61,267 nt of DNA. Origin: Elusimicrobiota bacterium (GTDB taxonomy: Bacteria > Elusimicrobiota > UBA8919). Positions 49,867 through 57,005 of the stretch are shown here, piece by piece (the stretch's first letter is position 1; every line of letters starts with the position of its first letter). Both the position numbers and the translations under genes were made by a program. Where the stretch lies: the NCBI GenBank assembly GCA_040757695.1, contig JBFLWK010000010.1, positions 1 to 61,267 of the forward strand, read 5' to 3'. A model generated the notes under the pieces. That model was not told the DNA's origin. It made no database searches and saw only the letters and a list, made by a program, of their open reading frames with translations.

Positions 49867-51419
49867 CTATACCTCACTGTTGTAATAAGCCGCGTGGTTG
49901 TATCATACACGGTATCACGCTGGTCTGAAAAAAACAATCTTTCCTGGGTTGATTCCTGCCAGGCATAACTTCCTGCTATATCTATTTCAACCAGCAGTGT
50001 TGGGATAGCGAACCCGCAACCAATAGAGAGTGCTGAATTTACACCACCATTTTTTATATATGATGGCAGATATGAAAACCCGTATCTTACTGTCATCCCT
50101 TCAAGTGGCAGATGCTCAAACCCGAGCGAGAATGCTAATACATCGCGGAATAACGGGTTTGTGGTTGACCAGTCAGCGAAACTCGCATCTATAAAAACAG
50201 CACAGTTGTTTTTATCTCTAAAATTATACTTTATACCAGCGGAAATTGAATTCGGATATTTATATTCTATTGTATAAGTTGAACTTGAGTTTAAGATATT
50301 GCCGGTTGTATCTATTTGTTTGACTTCTCGTTTAATTTCAGCCGAGTACTTATAAGCCAATCCGAGAGACATAATATCTTCAACCGAACACAACACTCCG
50401 ATATTGAATCCGTTTCCTGACAATTTAGATATTTCGTTGATTTTCCTGATGATATCAGGTGCGCCAGAAGTACCGAAAGTATTCAATTCCTGTTCTGATT
50501 TTATATCACCGTTTTTCAGCAACCCAGCAACACCTAAATTGAGCGATGTAAGTAACTGGTAGTTCACTGCAAGCCCGTAATCAAACAGATTCCCATGCTG
50601 GTCAATTGTATCCTGCCCGTTAGAATTCCCGTAGCCTCTATCCCGGACAGATTTTTCTTGAAACACATAATTAAAGTCAATTGCTTGTGCAGCACCAAGC
50701 CCGAATACAAACTCGCGAATTGACGACCACAGCATCCCTATAGATGTCGGCTGAAAAAAAATGTTCCGATTAGTTGTATACGATGTTGCTATATAAGAAT
50801 GGTTTCGTTTATCAGAAGTCCATACAACTGCGGGTGAGAAACTGAATACACCGTGATTATCACTACCAAGTTCCATACAAGCTGGATTAGTAAAAACGGC
50901 TGCGACATCCTGAGATACTGTAGTTGATACGCTACCGAGCCCGACGGATTCTGCGGATAGCCCGCGTGTGATACCTCCGATTCCGTAGTAGGACTCAAGT
51001 GAAGTATAGCTGTAAAGACAGGTTAAAGGGATAAATGACAGGTTAAAATTAAAGGTTAAAATTAAAATTAAAATTAAGGTAGAACGAACTTTTTTGACGG
51101 TTGAAGTAAAAATTTTTATGAGTTCATCACATTCTTTAAATAGATTTGCTACCTCTTCTTTTTTAACTAATTCAGCACCAAGTAATAATCTGAGCCAGTA
51201 TCTTGTTTCTAATGTCTCTTTCCGAGAAATATTTATACTATGGGAGAAATCCTTTTTTGTTAACCCTGCATATGCTTCCTCAGTATTAGCACCAACTGAT
51301 GTCCCAGAGCGCAACATCTGTTCTGCAATAATTCGGGCTATTTGGTTTTGGGGTAATTTCTGTACCAGTTTGATTATTTGCAAGGCAAATTTATATGTTC
51401 GTTCTTTTAGGTCCTGCAT
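49860..51419 (-). CDS. S23-type four-helix-bundle domain fused in frame to a PorV-like outer-membrane barrel
   Basis: Residues 1-115 are an S23 domain (LKERTYKFALQIIKLVQKLP; TSVGANTEEAYAGLTKKDFS; RKETLETRYWLRLLLGAELV), nearly identical to that at 10453. Residues 116-138 (STLILILILTFNFNLSF...) form a hydrophobic stretch that ends TCLYS and is made from TTAAAAT repeats. The remainder is a PorV/UPF0164 barrel (YTSLESYYGIGGITRGLSAE SVGLGS; TVSQDVAAVFTNPACMEL; C-terminal TTVRYRW). There is no ATG/GTG/TTG between S23 and the signal peptide. If translated whole, an S23 domain would precede the signal peptide, and export would need it as a cytoplasmic head. It fits insertion of an S23 element into the signal peptide codons. 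Confidence 0.85.
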   Translation of the reverse strand: MQDLKERTYKFALQIIKLVQKLPQNQIARIIAEQMLRSGTSVGANTEEAYAGLTKKDFSHSINISRKETLETRYWLRLLLGAELVKKEEVANLFKECDELIKIFTSTVKKVRSTLILILILTFNFNLSFIPLTCLYSYTSLESYYGIGGITRGLSAESVGLGSVSTTVSQDVAAVFTNPACMELGSDNHGVFSFSPAVVWTSDKRNHSYIATSYTTNRNIFFQPTSIGMLWSSIREFVFGLGAAQAIDFNYVFQEKSVRDRGYGNSNGQDTIDQHGNLFDYGLAVNYQLLTSLNLGVAGLLKNGDIKSEQELNTFGTSGAPDIIRKINEISKLSGNGFNIGVLCSVEDIMSLGLAYKYSAEIKREVKQIDTTGNILNSSSTYTIEYKYPNSISAGIKYNFRDKNNCAVFIDASFADWSTTNPLFRDVLAFSLGFEHLPLEGMTVRYGFSYLPSYIKNGGVNSALSIGCGFAIPTLLVEIDIAGSYAWQESTQERLFFSDQRDTVYDTTTRLITTVRYRW

Positions 51420-51553
51420 ATTTTAACCATAAAGTCAGGTTAAAGGTTTAAATGACAGGTTAAAATTAAAATAAAATCCAGAATTTTACCCTTTAACCTT
51501 AAACCTTTAACCTCTTATTTATACCTTTTATTTTTACCTTTAACCTGCCTTTT
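51014..51553. mobile_element. Hairpin element carrying an S23 four-helix-bundle ORF (second copy)
   Basis: Left arm 51014-51081 (starts AAAGACAGGTTAAAGGGATA, then AAATGACAGGTTAAAATTAA and repeated TTAAAAT) and right arm 51421-51553 (TTTTAACCATAAAGTCAGGT, AACCTTT copies, end CTGCC) enclose the S23 ORF. The arms belong to the AACCTTT family. The architecture equals 11234-11659, but the arm sequence differs, so only the organisation is shared. Confidence 0.65.
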
Positions 51554-53584
51554 TTACCATTTATACTCCAGACGGGCTTCCCAGGAATTGGCATAGCCGG
51601 GCTCTGTATACGAGAACACATCTTCGCCTTCGTATTCTTCAGACGACCACGCGTATTTATTGTTATATCGGATACGGAATTTTGTATTTTTGGATAATTT
51701 ATCTTCAAGTTGTAGCCAGTATGAGCGTGATTCTTTACCGCTTTTTCGTAAATCAGTATCTGAAAACTTTAACTCGCCTGATAGTTTTAAGTTGCCTGAA
51801 AGCTGGTATCCAGTTCTTGTAGAGATTGAGTCCTTTGGTGTATATTTTGATGGTGTATCGTAATAGTCCTGCGTATAGGTATATTTTAGCACGAAATCGG
51901 TTCGTTTTGATGGTTTAAATTTTAGTTGGGCATTTGTTTTGACACTCATTTTTTCGCTATAATCGTCATTTTGATAGATATCTTTATCAGCCCATTTCCT
52001 ATCCAGTTGAAACTTGACACCTCGTGGTAGGTTCCAGTTATATCTGAAGTACATTGTTCTGTCGGTAGTTGGTGTTTCCCAGACGGTATAGTATTCGCCG
52101 GTAATATCATCTTTTTCGGTTTTGGCAGAATGTTTGAACTGGTCTATATAAAATTTGATTTTCATTGATTTTATCGGTTTGTAGTCCAGTTCAGAATAAT
52201 AGCCCTGTTCATCGCGGCATGGGAACTTTGATGAATCGCTATGTTTTGAGTATGCGTTTGCGTACGGGTTATAGTGCTCCTTATCATAATTCCGGTATGA
52301 GACAATCACATCTAATGCACCCATTTTTTTGGCTGTTTTTACAAACAGCCCGTCACCCCAGTTAATCACGTGTGAAAGTTCACCAACTACCAGAAACCCT
52401 TTAATACCGGTCTTAAAATCGCAACCATACCCGGAGAATGCCTCTTCAGGCGGATACCCGTCTATATTTATAAACCCACCGAGCCGTTTTTCTCGTTTTG
52501 AGGTATAAAAAGTAGTACCGAAATACGAGGTCTCAAAAATATCTGTTCTATTAAAAAGTTTATAATTCAAGTTGCCACCAAGCAGTTCTTCTTCATACAT
52601 ATTTTCAAGTGTCCATTGTCTGACTTCACCATCAGGATGACGGATACATACTCGGAGTGGTTTTTTGGCTTTAGAATAGAAGCCGGAAATATCAAACGGA
52701 TTATTAGTTCCACCTTTTATTTTCATACCGAACCCTTTCAGTTTTACAGAAGTGGTTGCGTGTGGATATTTTGACTTAATTTTAGAAGTCCAGTAATAAG
52801 TGATAGTGCTTTGTGATGATGCGGTATCGTTTGGATAGAAACCGTTTGGTGACGATTTACCGGAAGTATCAAAAGTGAGACGCTGACCGAACCCTGCGCG
52901 GAAATCGCCGAGATATGCGGTATCAACTATTGGTCCATTCTCATAGCCGATATACGACCTGTTCAGTCGGTATGCTCTTGAAAAATTACTGCCTGTAATA
53001 CTGCCCATCTGGTCTACAAAATAGTCCTCGTATCTGGTATCACCTTCTACAATCGCACCGAATCTCAAGTATTTACCGAATTTAGCCAATTTGAACCGAA
53101 CCAGTTCTGTCGTTTGTGCTTCCTCTGTAGTATCTTGTTCAATATTTGATTTTGTTTTGAACAGGATATCGCCTTTTGTTCTGACTTTTTCAGGCAGTAT
53201 TGCAGTAATAAAAATTTTGATTCTATCAAAAGTAGGCTCATCCAGTATTTCAGGATTGATCAGTTCGTTGATATTTTTGTAATAGCCGTGCTGGAGTCGG
53301 TAGTTGATGATTCGGCTAGCATGAAGTTGGGAGATACCTGGCAGTGTCTGGAGTAGAAAAATATCCGCAGTATTGATATCTATTTTATCTTCATAAATAG
53401 CAAGGAGTTGCTCGTAGGTATTATAATCAATCTCATTATTCTGGTATGCCTGCTCAATATCCGCATCAGTTTCCCAGAGGTCTGTGCCTTCTATATCGCT
53501 ACTTTCGTCGGCATAAAGAAAGTGTGAAGTGTAAGGTGTAAAGTGTAAGGTAAAAACCAAAATAAGAAATACAATTTTTTTCAT
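51554..53584 (-). CDS. Outer-membrane barrel protein with an N-terminal ComEA-like helix-hairpin-helix domain
   Basis: A 676-residue protein starting at ATG 53584. The signal peptide (IVFLILVFTLHFTPYTSHFL YA) is encoded by a GTGTAA repeat. Residues about 55-130 hold a helix-hairpin-helix motif (DIDINTADIFLLQTLPGISQ LHASRIINYR; GYYKNINELINPEILDEPTF). This resembles the HhH DNA-binding modules of ComEA. Residues 150-676 form a long beta-barrel ending EARLEYKW. Secreted HhH plus barrel suggests binding of DNA at the outer membrane, with comEC further downstream. This is an inference, not proven. Confidence 0.75.
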   Translation of the reverse strand: MKKIVFLILVFTLHFTPYTSHFLYADESSDIEGTDLWETDADIEQAYQNNEIDYNTYEQLLAIYEDKIDINTADIFLLQTLPGISQLHASRIINYRLQHGYYKNINELINPEILDEPTFDRIKIFITAILPEKVRTKGDILFKTKSNIEQDTTEEAQTTELVRFKLAKFGKYLRFGAIVEGDTRYEDYFVDQMGSITGSNFSRAYRLNRSYIGYENGPIVDTAYLGDFRAGFGQRLTFDTSGKSSPNGFYPNDTASSQSTITYYWTSKIKSKYPHATTSVKLKGFGMKIKGGTNNPFDISGFYSKAKKPLRVCIRHPDGEVRQWTLENMYEEELLGGNLNYKLFNRTDIFETSYFGTTFYTSKREKRLGGFINIDGYPPEEAFSGYGCDFKTGIKGFLVVGELSHVINWGDGLFVKTAKKMGALDVIVSYRNYDKEHYNPYANAYSKHSDSSKFPCRDEQGYYSELDYKPIKSMKIKFYIDQFKHSAKTEKDDITGEYYTVWETPTTDRTMYFRYNWNLPRGVKFQLDRKWADKDIYQNDDYSEKMSVKTNAQLKFKPSKRTDFVLKYTYTQDYYDTPSKYTPKDSISTRTGYQLSGNLKLSGELKFSDTDLRKSGKESRSYWLQLEDKLSKNTKFRIRYNNKYAWSSEEYEGEDVFSYTEPGYANSWEARLEYKW
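53513..53550. repeat. GTGTAA(A/G) heptanucleotide-type repeat encoding a signal peptide
   Basis: AAAGAAAGTGTGAAGTGTAA, then GGTGTAAAGTGTAAGG. It encodes TLHFTPYTSHFLYA. Confidence 0.85.
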
Positions 53585-53602
53585 CAGACATCTTTTAAGT
53601 TT

Positions 53603-53654
53603 ACGGTGCTTAAAAATCACCGGCTTGTAGGCTACCCCTTAAGGGGTAGCCTAC
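53603..53654. repeat. Palindrome pair upstream of the HhH-barrel gene
   Basis: CGGTGCTTAAAAATCACCGG at about 53604-53623 is the counterpart of 2145-2163. GTAGGCTACCCCTT and its complement at 53627-53654 form a 28-bp perfect palindrome that provides the stop codon of the gene at 53651. Confidence 0.9.
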
Positions 53655-54097
53655 TTTCCAGTTTTATATTCTTCTTTTTTATCACGAATATATGCGGTTT
53701 CTTTATCTCGGGAACTCACCTGAATCAATTCAGCAATTTTGGCTGTTCGTTGGTCTATTAGTTCCCAAATCCTGGCTGCTCGTTCATCTATTTTAGCTGT
53801 TTGTTGACGTGTTTTAGCTATTTCATCATCTATTTTAGCTATTCGTTCATCTATCTTAGCTATTCGTTCATCTATCTTAGCTGTTCGTTCATCCATCTTA
53901 GCTGTTCGTTCATCCATCTTAGCTGTTCGTTCATCCATCTTAGCGAGCAACTCATTGGTTTCTCGCCTGCCTTCTTCTATCATTCTCTTTGCACGTTCAT
54001 CTTCTTTTTCTATCATTTTGTTTGTTTGCCGAGAAAGAATAGAATTTTGGAGTAGCGCAAATAAGCCTAAAATTAAGCCAAAAGCTATTATCTCCAT
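53651..54097 (-). CDS. Membrane-anchored coiled-coil protein with MDERTAK heptad repeats
   Basis: A 148-residue protein with an N-terminal helix (IIAFGLILGLFALLQN, about 3-18) followed by a long charged coiled coil. Seven or more copies of MDERTAK / IDERIAK (21-bp DNA units) lie at about residues 55-110. The start at 54097 has GGGGGG upstream. The stop lies in the palindrome at 53627. The heptads are stretched like those at 59709 (KMDERAEQRHQE) and at 1545. The function is not known; a scaffold or tether is possible. Confidence 0.8.
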   Translation of the reverse strand: MEIIAFGLILGLFALLQNSILSRQTNKMIEKEDERAKRMIEEGRRETNELLAKMDERTAKMDERTAKMDERTAKIDERIAKIDERIAKIDDEIAKTRQQTAKIDERAARIWELIDQRTAKIAELIQVSSRDKETAYIRDKKEEYKTGK

Positions 54098-54177
54098 ACA
54101 GCCCCCCTGTTTGTATTATTACAGTGCTTTATTAAGATTATCCGAACAAGTTCGGGACTCCATCTATAATCGTGAAC

Positions 54178-55401
54178 TTACGGCTTTACTTCACCTACGG
54201 TTATCAGTGCTTCTATTTTTAGATATATTCGTCTTGACATTCTAGGTACATTCTGTAAATCTTCTATAGTTTTGAATAGCCCTTTTTCGCTACGGTAGTC
54301 CACAATACGTTTTGCCATAATACTGCCTATACCTGGTAATGTGGTCAGTTCTTCTTCAGATGCAGTATTGATATTGATTTTAGGCGGTAGAGCCGGTTTA
54401 AGCGGTTGAGCCGGTTGAACCGGTTGAGCCGGTTGAGCCGGTTCTTTTCGTTTCCTGGAAACACGTGGTTTTTTTGCTTTTTTCTCTTTGGGCTTGTATT
54501 CAATTACTGCTTCTTTTTCTAACGATGTCTTGATAGAGAGCGAGAATATATGGTCTGCAGCGAGTGTTGGATGAGTAAAATACGCATAATCAATATAAAC
54601 TGCCCGGCGGTTAAATCCACAGCCAAACGAGAACCTGTTCGGGTTGGTTTGTATTCCGCTTCTGAAACAGAGAAACTGGAATACTCTGAATTCAGTCCCG
54701 AAATGGAGCGAGATGGTTTGGTCTTGTATTTTTTCTATATCCCAGCCGAAACTGACGCCTTTAAGCGGTCTTAAAAACAAGCCAGCAGAAAACGATTCCG
54801 GTATTTTATCAACGCCTATTTTAGGCTCGTTAACATTTTTGGCAGCCGAGCCGATTGCAAAATTTTCAGAAACTCGTGCTAACAAGCCTAAATCCAATCC
54901 GATTGAACTATCACTACCGTAATCGGCTATTTTTAACATGTTACCTTTCAAGTTGTAGCCAAACATCAGCCCTTCTGATAATGCGAATGCATTTGATACA
55001 ACAAGTGTTTGTTCTTTGAATTCAGACGGCCCGAATTGTGCAAACGAGAGCCCTGCAATACCGAATTTTCTGACTGGCATAACGGCTGAAAAAACATTGT
55101 ATTGCAGACCTTCAACTGCAAAGAGTTGGTTATATGTAGTTGAGAACTCAAATGCTGAAACAAGCCGTAACCCAGCAGGGTTATAGAATACCGCATTAGT
55201 ATCGTTTGCAAGCCCAACAAACGCAGCAGACATACCAAGCGGTCTGGCACCAGGCGGTCGGGATTCAAATGCGCCATAGAGGCGAGTGGTTAAGTGAATA
55301 AGTGAATAAGTGATTAGTAAAAATCTACATAGCCACATAGCCACATAGCCACTTAGCCACTTAATCACTGTTTTTAATATCTGGTTAAGTATTTTAACCA
55401 T
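54178..55401 (-). CDS. PorV-like barrel fused to a C-terminal ComEA-like helix-hairpin-helix domain
   Basis: A 407-residue protein. The signal peptide lies within the first 50 residues and is encoded by the repeat at 55277-55371 (LIHLTTRLYG-AF). Residues 50-290 are a PorV/UPF0164 barrel (RPPGARPLGMSAAFVGLAND TNAVFYNPAGLRL). A Pro/Ala/Gln linker (AQPAQPVQPAQPLKP, made of 9-bp repeats) leads to the HhH domain (ININTASEEELTTLPGIGSI MAKRIVDYRSEKGLF; IEDLQNVPRM). The HhH module is the ComEA type that binds double-stranded DNA. The barrel and HhH order is reversed compared with 51554. Confidence 0.82.
   Translation of the reverse strand: MVKILNQILKTVIKWLSGYVAMWLCRFLLITYSLIHLTTRLYGAFESRPPGARPLGMSAAFVGLANDTNAVFYNPAGLRLVSAFEFSTTYNQLFAVEGLQYNVFSAVMPVRKFGIAGLSFAQFGPSEFKEQTLVVSNAFALSEGLMFGYNLKGNMLKIADYGSDSSIGLDLGLLARVSENFAIGSAAKNVNEPKIGVDKIPESFSAGLFLRPLKGVSFGWDIEKIQDQTISLHFGTEFRVFQFLCFRSGIQTNPNRFSFGCGFNRRAVYIDYAYFTHPTLAADHIFSLSIKTSLEKEAVIEYKPKEKKAKKPRVSRKRKEPAQPAQPVQPAQPLKPALPPKININTASEEELTTLPGIGSIMAKRIVDYRSEKGLFKTIEDLQNVPRMSRRIYLKIEALITVGEVKP
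55277..55371. repeat. Palindromic repeat encoding the signal peptide of the PorV-HhH protein
   Basis: GAGGCGAGTGGTTAAGTGAA, AAGTGAATAAGTGATTAG on the left; CATAGCCACATAGCCACATA, GCCACTTAGCCACTTAATCA on the right. Units are 7-9 bp. It encodes LITYSLIHLTTRLYG and the flanking residues. Confidence 0.85.
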
Positions 55402-55448
55402 TTTTTTACTTAATCTTTTAATTTTTAATTTTTAATTTTTAATTGCCG
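55402..55448. repeat. A/T palindrome half at the HAMP gene end
   Basis: TTTAATTTTTAATTTTTAAT units (7 bp) end with TTGCCGTTATC. Only the right half of the AATTAAAAAT element is seen, downstream of the HAMP gene (ends 55452). Confidence 0.75.
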
Positions 55449-55451
55449 TTA

Positions 55452-56036
55452 TCATACCTTCAGTGGTTTCTCAGGCAGTATCAATTTATCAATCTCTTTA
55501 TAGATGAACTCAATTTTCTGGCAATCTTCGGCATTCAGGTTTTTTGTATCTATAGAGTTCAGTATTTCTTTTATTTCCTGAACGGTTTCAGCACGCAGTT
55601 CATCGTATTTAGCAATCCTGTTTCTTAAGTCAGCAACAAAATTATTCAAGGCTACTGCCATATCAGTTAGTTCATCACCTTTTCTTAATCGGAAATGTCC
55701 TGTTAAATCGCCACCTTGTATTATATTTTTTATTTCTTTCTGGAATTTGTAGATGGGTCCTGCGATTTTATGTGAAACAAAAACCGATATCACACAGACA
55801 GCTGCAAGATAGAGCAGCCCGTTGACAACCAGCCAGAAATGGATTGTTTTTAATAGTTTGCCAACTGTCGCAGACAGAATATTCGGCAGGATGGATTTGA
55901 TAGTCAGATATGTATGAAATTCTATCAAAACCAGCATTACAACCAACACAATTGCAATCATTACTGCAAATTTTAGTTGCAGTTTTTTATTAATCAGATA
56001 CTGTTTCCTTGTCGGTATTGTTTCTTTTTTATCCAT
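55452..56036 (-). CDS. HAMP-domain membrane protein
   Basis: A 194-residue protein with two helices (FAVMIAIVLVVMLVLIEFHT, about 23-43, and FWLVVNGLLYLAAVCVISVF, about 68-88) followed by a HAMP domain (SHKIAGPIYKFQKEIKNIIQ GGDL...RKGDELTDMAVALNN). No kinase, GGDEF or methyl-accepting domain follows. The C-terminus is a short coiled coil. The start at 56036 has AAGGAGCG. Similar small HAMP proteins (DUF-like) occur in deltaproteobacteria; the function is not known, and it may sense envelope changes for the neighbouring genes. Confidence 0.82.
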   Translation of the reverse strand: MDKKETIPTRKQYLINKKLQLKFAVMIAIVLVVMLVLIEFHTYLTIKSILPNILSATVGKLLKTIHFWLVVNGLLYLAAVCVISVFVSHKIAGPIYKFQKEIKNIIQGGDLTGHFRLRKGDELTDMAVALNNFVADLRNRIAKYDELRAETVQEIKEILNSIDTKNLNAEDCQKIEFIYKEIDKLILPEKPLKV

Positions 56037-56049
56037 TTTTTCGCTCCTT

Positions 56050-56097
56050 ATCTATTTTAACCTTTAACCTTTGACCTTTTACCTGTCTTTTGTCAGG
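56050..56097. repeat. AACCTTT repeat (partial hairpin)
   Basis: TTTTAACCTTTAACCTTTGA followed by CCTTTTACCTGTCTTTTG. It provides the last residues of the TPR protein at 56079. Confidence 0.85.
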
Positions 56098-57005
56098 TTT
56101 GCTAATCTCGTTTTGGCTTCTGTATCATACTCGGTACCTAATAATTCCTGCCATTGCTGAACCGCTTTTTGTTTGTAATTTACTATTGAGAATATACCGG
56201 TAGATTTAGCCATTTTCTCATAACAGATAGCCAGTTTCCGTTTAATCGCGGCTGATACTGTATTTTTTTCGGTATATGCTAAATATACATCTAATTCCAG
56301 CCCAGGCTGGTTCAGTGCAGAATACAAAGTTGCTAATGTCTCATAAAGTTCAAGATGATTCGTGAATTTTTTTATGCCATCTTGTAAGAGTTGGACCGCA
56401 TCATAATCAAATCTTTCCTGTGAACTCAACTCTGCAAGTGTTATGTAATCGTTAACATTTTTTAGTAGCGCTATTTTAGAAAGTTGTTCCCAATCCTGCT
56501 CAATACAGAGATAGTTCTGTGATGAGATTTGGACTGCTGCAAACCCTTTTTTTATTAACTCCCAGTTATGGCATCTGATTTTATTCTCAATATCTTTGTA
56601 AAATACAAGCCCGTATTTTCCTCCGTCCCCATTTTCATAGACCAAAGCGACATCTCTGCCTTCAAGCCGTTGGGCGGTATACTTTTTTGCGTCGTCAGTA
56701 GTAGTTTTTACACCAAGCAACTTGATTTGCTCACCAGTTGAGGCAAGCACAATATCACCGCTATACACATAACTGATATGAAACTCTTCTGTTTTATGCG
56801 GGATATTCCAATCAACATACAAAAAATTATCCGGGTTGATTTCTATAGAGGCAGCGAATAGCAAATAGCAAATAGCAAATAGCAAATAGCAAATAGCAGT
56901 GAGCAGGCGAATAGGCGAGCAGGCGAAATGGCGAATAGAAAACCAACCTCTAACTTCTCTACGCTCTACGCTATTTCTTAATCGCTTAATCACTGACTTG
57001 CTCAT
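56079..57005 (-). CDS. Exported protein with nuclease-like (SNase) fold and a TPR tail
   Basis: A 308-residue protein. The signal peptide (LTAICYLLFAICYLLFAAS) is encoded by the AAATAGC repeat. Residues about 75-160 resemble a staphylococcal nuclease OB-fold (YSGDIVLASTGEQIKLLGVK TTTDDAKKYTAQRLEGRDVA; YGLVFYKDI; ELIKKGFAAV). Catalytic Arg/Glu residues of SNase are not obvious, so it may be inactive. Residues 190-308 are TPR-like (LYETLATLYSALNQPGLELD). The start overlaps the stop of the lamin-tail gene (ATGA). Confidence 0.72.
   Translation of the reverse strand: MSKSVIKRLRNSVERREVRGWFSIRHFACSPIRLLTAICYLLFAICYLLFAASIEINPDNFLYVDWNIPHKTEEFHISYVYSGDIVLASTGEQIKLLGVKTTTDDAKKYTAQRLEGRDVALVYENGDGGKYGLVFYKDIENKIRCHNWELIKKGFAAVQISSQNYLCIEQDWEQLSKIALLKNVNDYITLAELSSQERFDYDAVQLLQDGIKKFTNHLELYETLATLYSALNQPGLELDVYLAYTEKNTVSAAIKRKLAICYEKMAKSTGIFSIVNYKQKAVQQWQELLGTEYDTEAKTRLANLTKDR
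56856..56898. repeat. AAATAGC heptanucleotide repeat, six units, encoding a signal peptide
   Basis: Six tandem copies of (G/A)AATAGC. It encodes AICYLLFAICYLLFA on the minus strand. The following GGCGAATAGGCGAGCAGGC is a similar run with 7-8 bp period. Confidence 0.95.
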
